64,000 bases of DNA, from positions 4,838,001-4,902,000 of the forward strand of contig NZ_AP023189.1 of NCBI RefSeq assembly GCF_012767755.2, given 5' to 3'. The DNA is from Pseudomonas tohonis. Lineage in GTDB: Bacteria; Pseudomonadota; Gammaproteobacteria; Pseudomonadales; Pseudomonadaceae. How positions within the stretch are numbered: position 1 is the stretch's first letter; every line of letters begins with the position of its first letter. The position numbers and the translations under genes are program-made. This document shows, one piece after another, positions 63,892 to 64,000 of the stretch. Below the pieces are notes generated by a model, which saw only the letters and a list, made by a program, of their open reading frames with translations, made no database searches and was not told the DNA's origin.

Positions 63892-64000
63892 ATGGGTATC
63901 AGTACCATTCTGCTCGTCATCCTGATCCTGCTGCTCATTGGCGGCCTGCCGGTGTTCCCCCACTCCCGTGGCTGGGGTTACGGCCCCTCGGGCATCATCG
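63892..64000 (+). CDS. DUF3309 family protein, 5' part
   Basis: The first 36 codons are seen before the window ends: MGISTILLVILILLLIGGLP, then VFPHSRGWGYGPSG. This matches DUF3309, a small single-helix membrane protein of about 50-60 residues with no known role. AAGGAG precedes the ATG by 8 bases, so expression is likely strong. Confidence 0.88.
   Translation, partial: MGISTILLVILILLLIGGLPVFPHSRGWGYGPSGII

Overview
The window is a high-GC, gene-dense stretch of a Pseudomonas chromosome. The markers are algU-mucA-mucB-mucD, lepA-lepB, rnc-era-recO-pdxJ, nadB, the opdH/tctCBA citrate-type uptake locus with its two-component system, asrA-icp and a PA0743-0747-like acyl-CoA operon. From memory, the gene order follows P. 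aeruginosa PAO1 PA0743 to about PA0785, read from right to left, with local insertions and losses. This suggests a Pseudomonas of the P. aeruginosa lineage rather than PAO1 itself.

Left part (1-14.9 kb). The 3' part of a penicillin-binding transglycosylase gene is followed by a VF530-type small protein, an azoR plus SMR-transporter pair divergent from a LysR gene, and a sigma-54-type dctPQM TRAP operon with two upstream activator palindromes. Next comes putP. Between putP and the AraC gene that matches pruR lies a compact four-gene operon where PAO1, as I recall it, has putA. It encodes a periplasmic cupredoxin-like protein, a membrane Cache-HAMP-GGDEF*-EAL protein, a DUF3034 beta-barrel candidate and a lipoprotein truncated globin. 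This operon is the best candidate here for an uncharacterised system.

Middle (15-36.5 kb). The Lon-like protease asrA and the chagasin-type inhibitor icp are followed by a CHASE3-GAF-GGDEF cyclase, a YhhN protein and cmoAB. A heptamer tandem repeat and a MITE-like element lie between cmoB and pdxJ. The housekeeping operon lepA-lepB-DUF4845-rnc-era-recO-pdxJ and the envelope-stress operon algU-mucA-mucB-mucD (no mucC, with an AlgU-type promoter) run leftward. nadB, ygfX-sdhE and ygfZ follow.

Right-middle (36.4-49 kb). This part holds an HDOD protein, an orphan amino-acid-type binding protein, tctE/tctD, opdH-tctC-tctB-tctA with an AbrB-family membrane gene, a DUF6279 lipoprotein, a small membrane protein, ung and a second HDOD gene.

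Right part (49-64 kb). An AraC regulator faces an operon with all five lower valine-degradation activities: MMSDH, acyl-CoA dehydrogenase, enoyl-CoA hydratase (dspI-like), HIBYL-CoA hydrolase and HIBADH. An orphan branched-chain-type binding protein is inserted in it. Then come ohr, a dCache-GGDEF cyclase, small unknown genes, a YnfA-family protein, an MFS transporter, an SDR, DUF2784 and the start of a DUF3309 gene.

Regulatory theme: perfect AAnAAnAA (Hfq/Crc-type) motifs lie just upstream of putP, opdH, mmsA, the inserted binding protein, mmsB and the AraC gene. This points to coordinated carbon catabolite repression of the uptake and catabolic genes. No tRNA, rRNA, CRISPR array, transposase or phage gene was seen.
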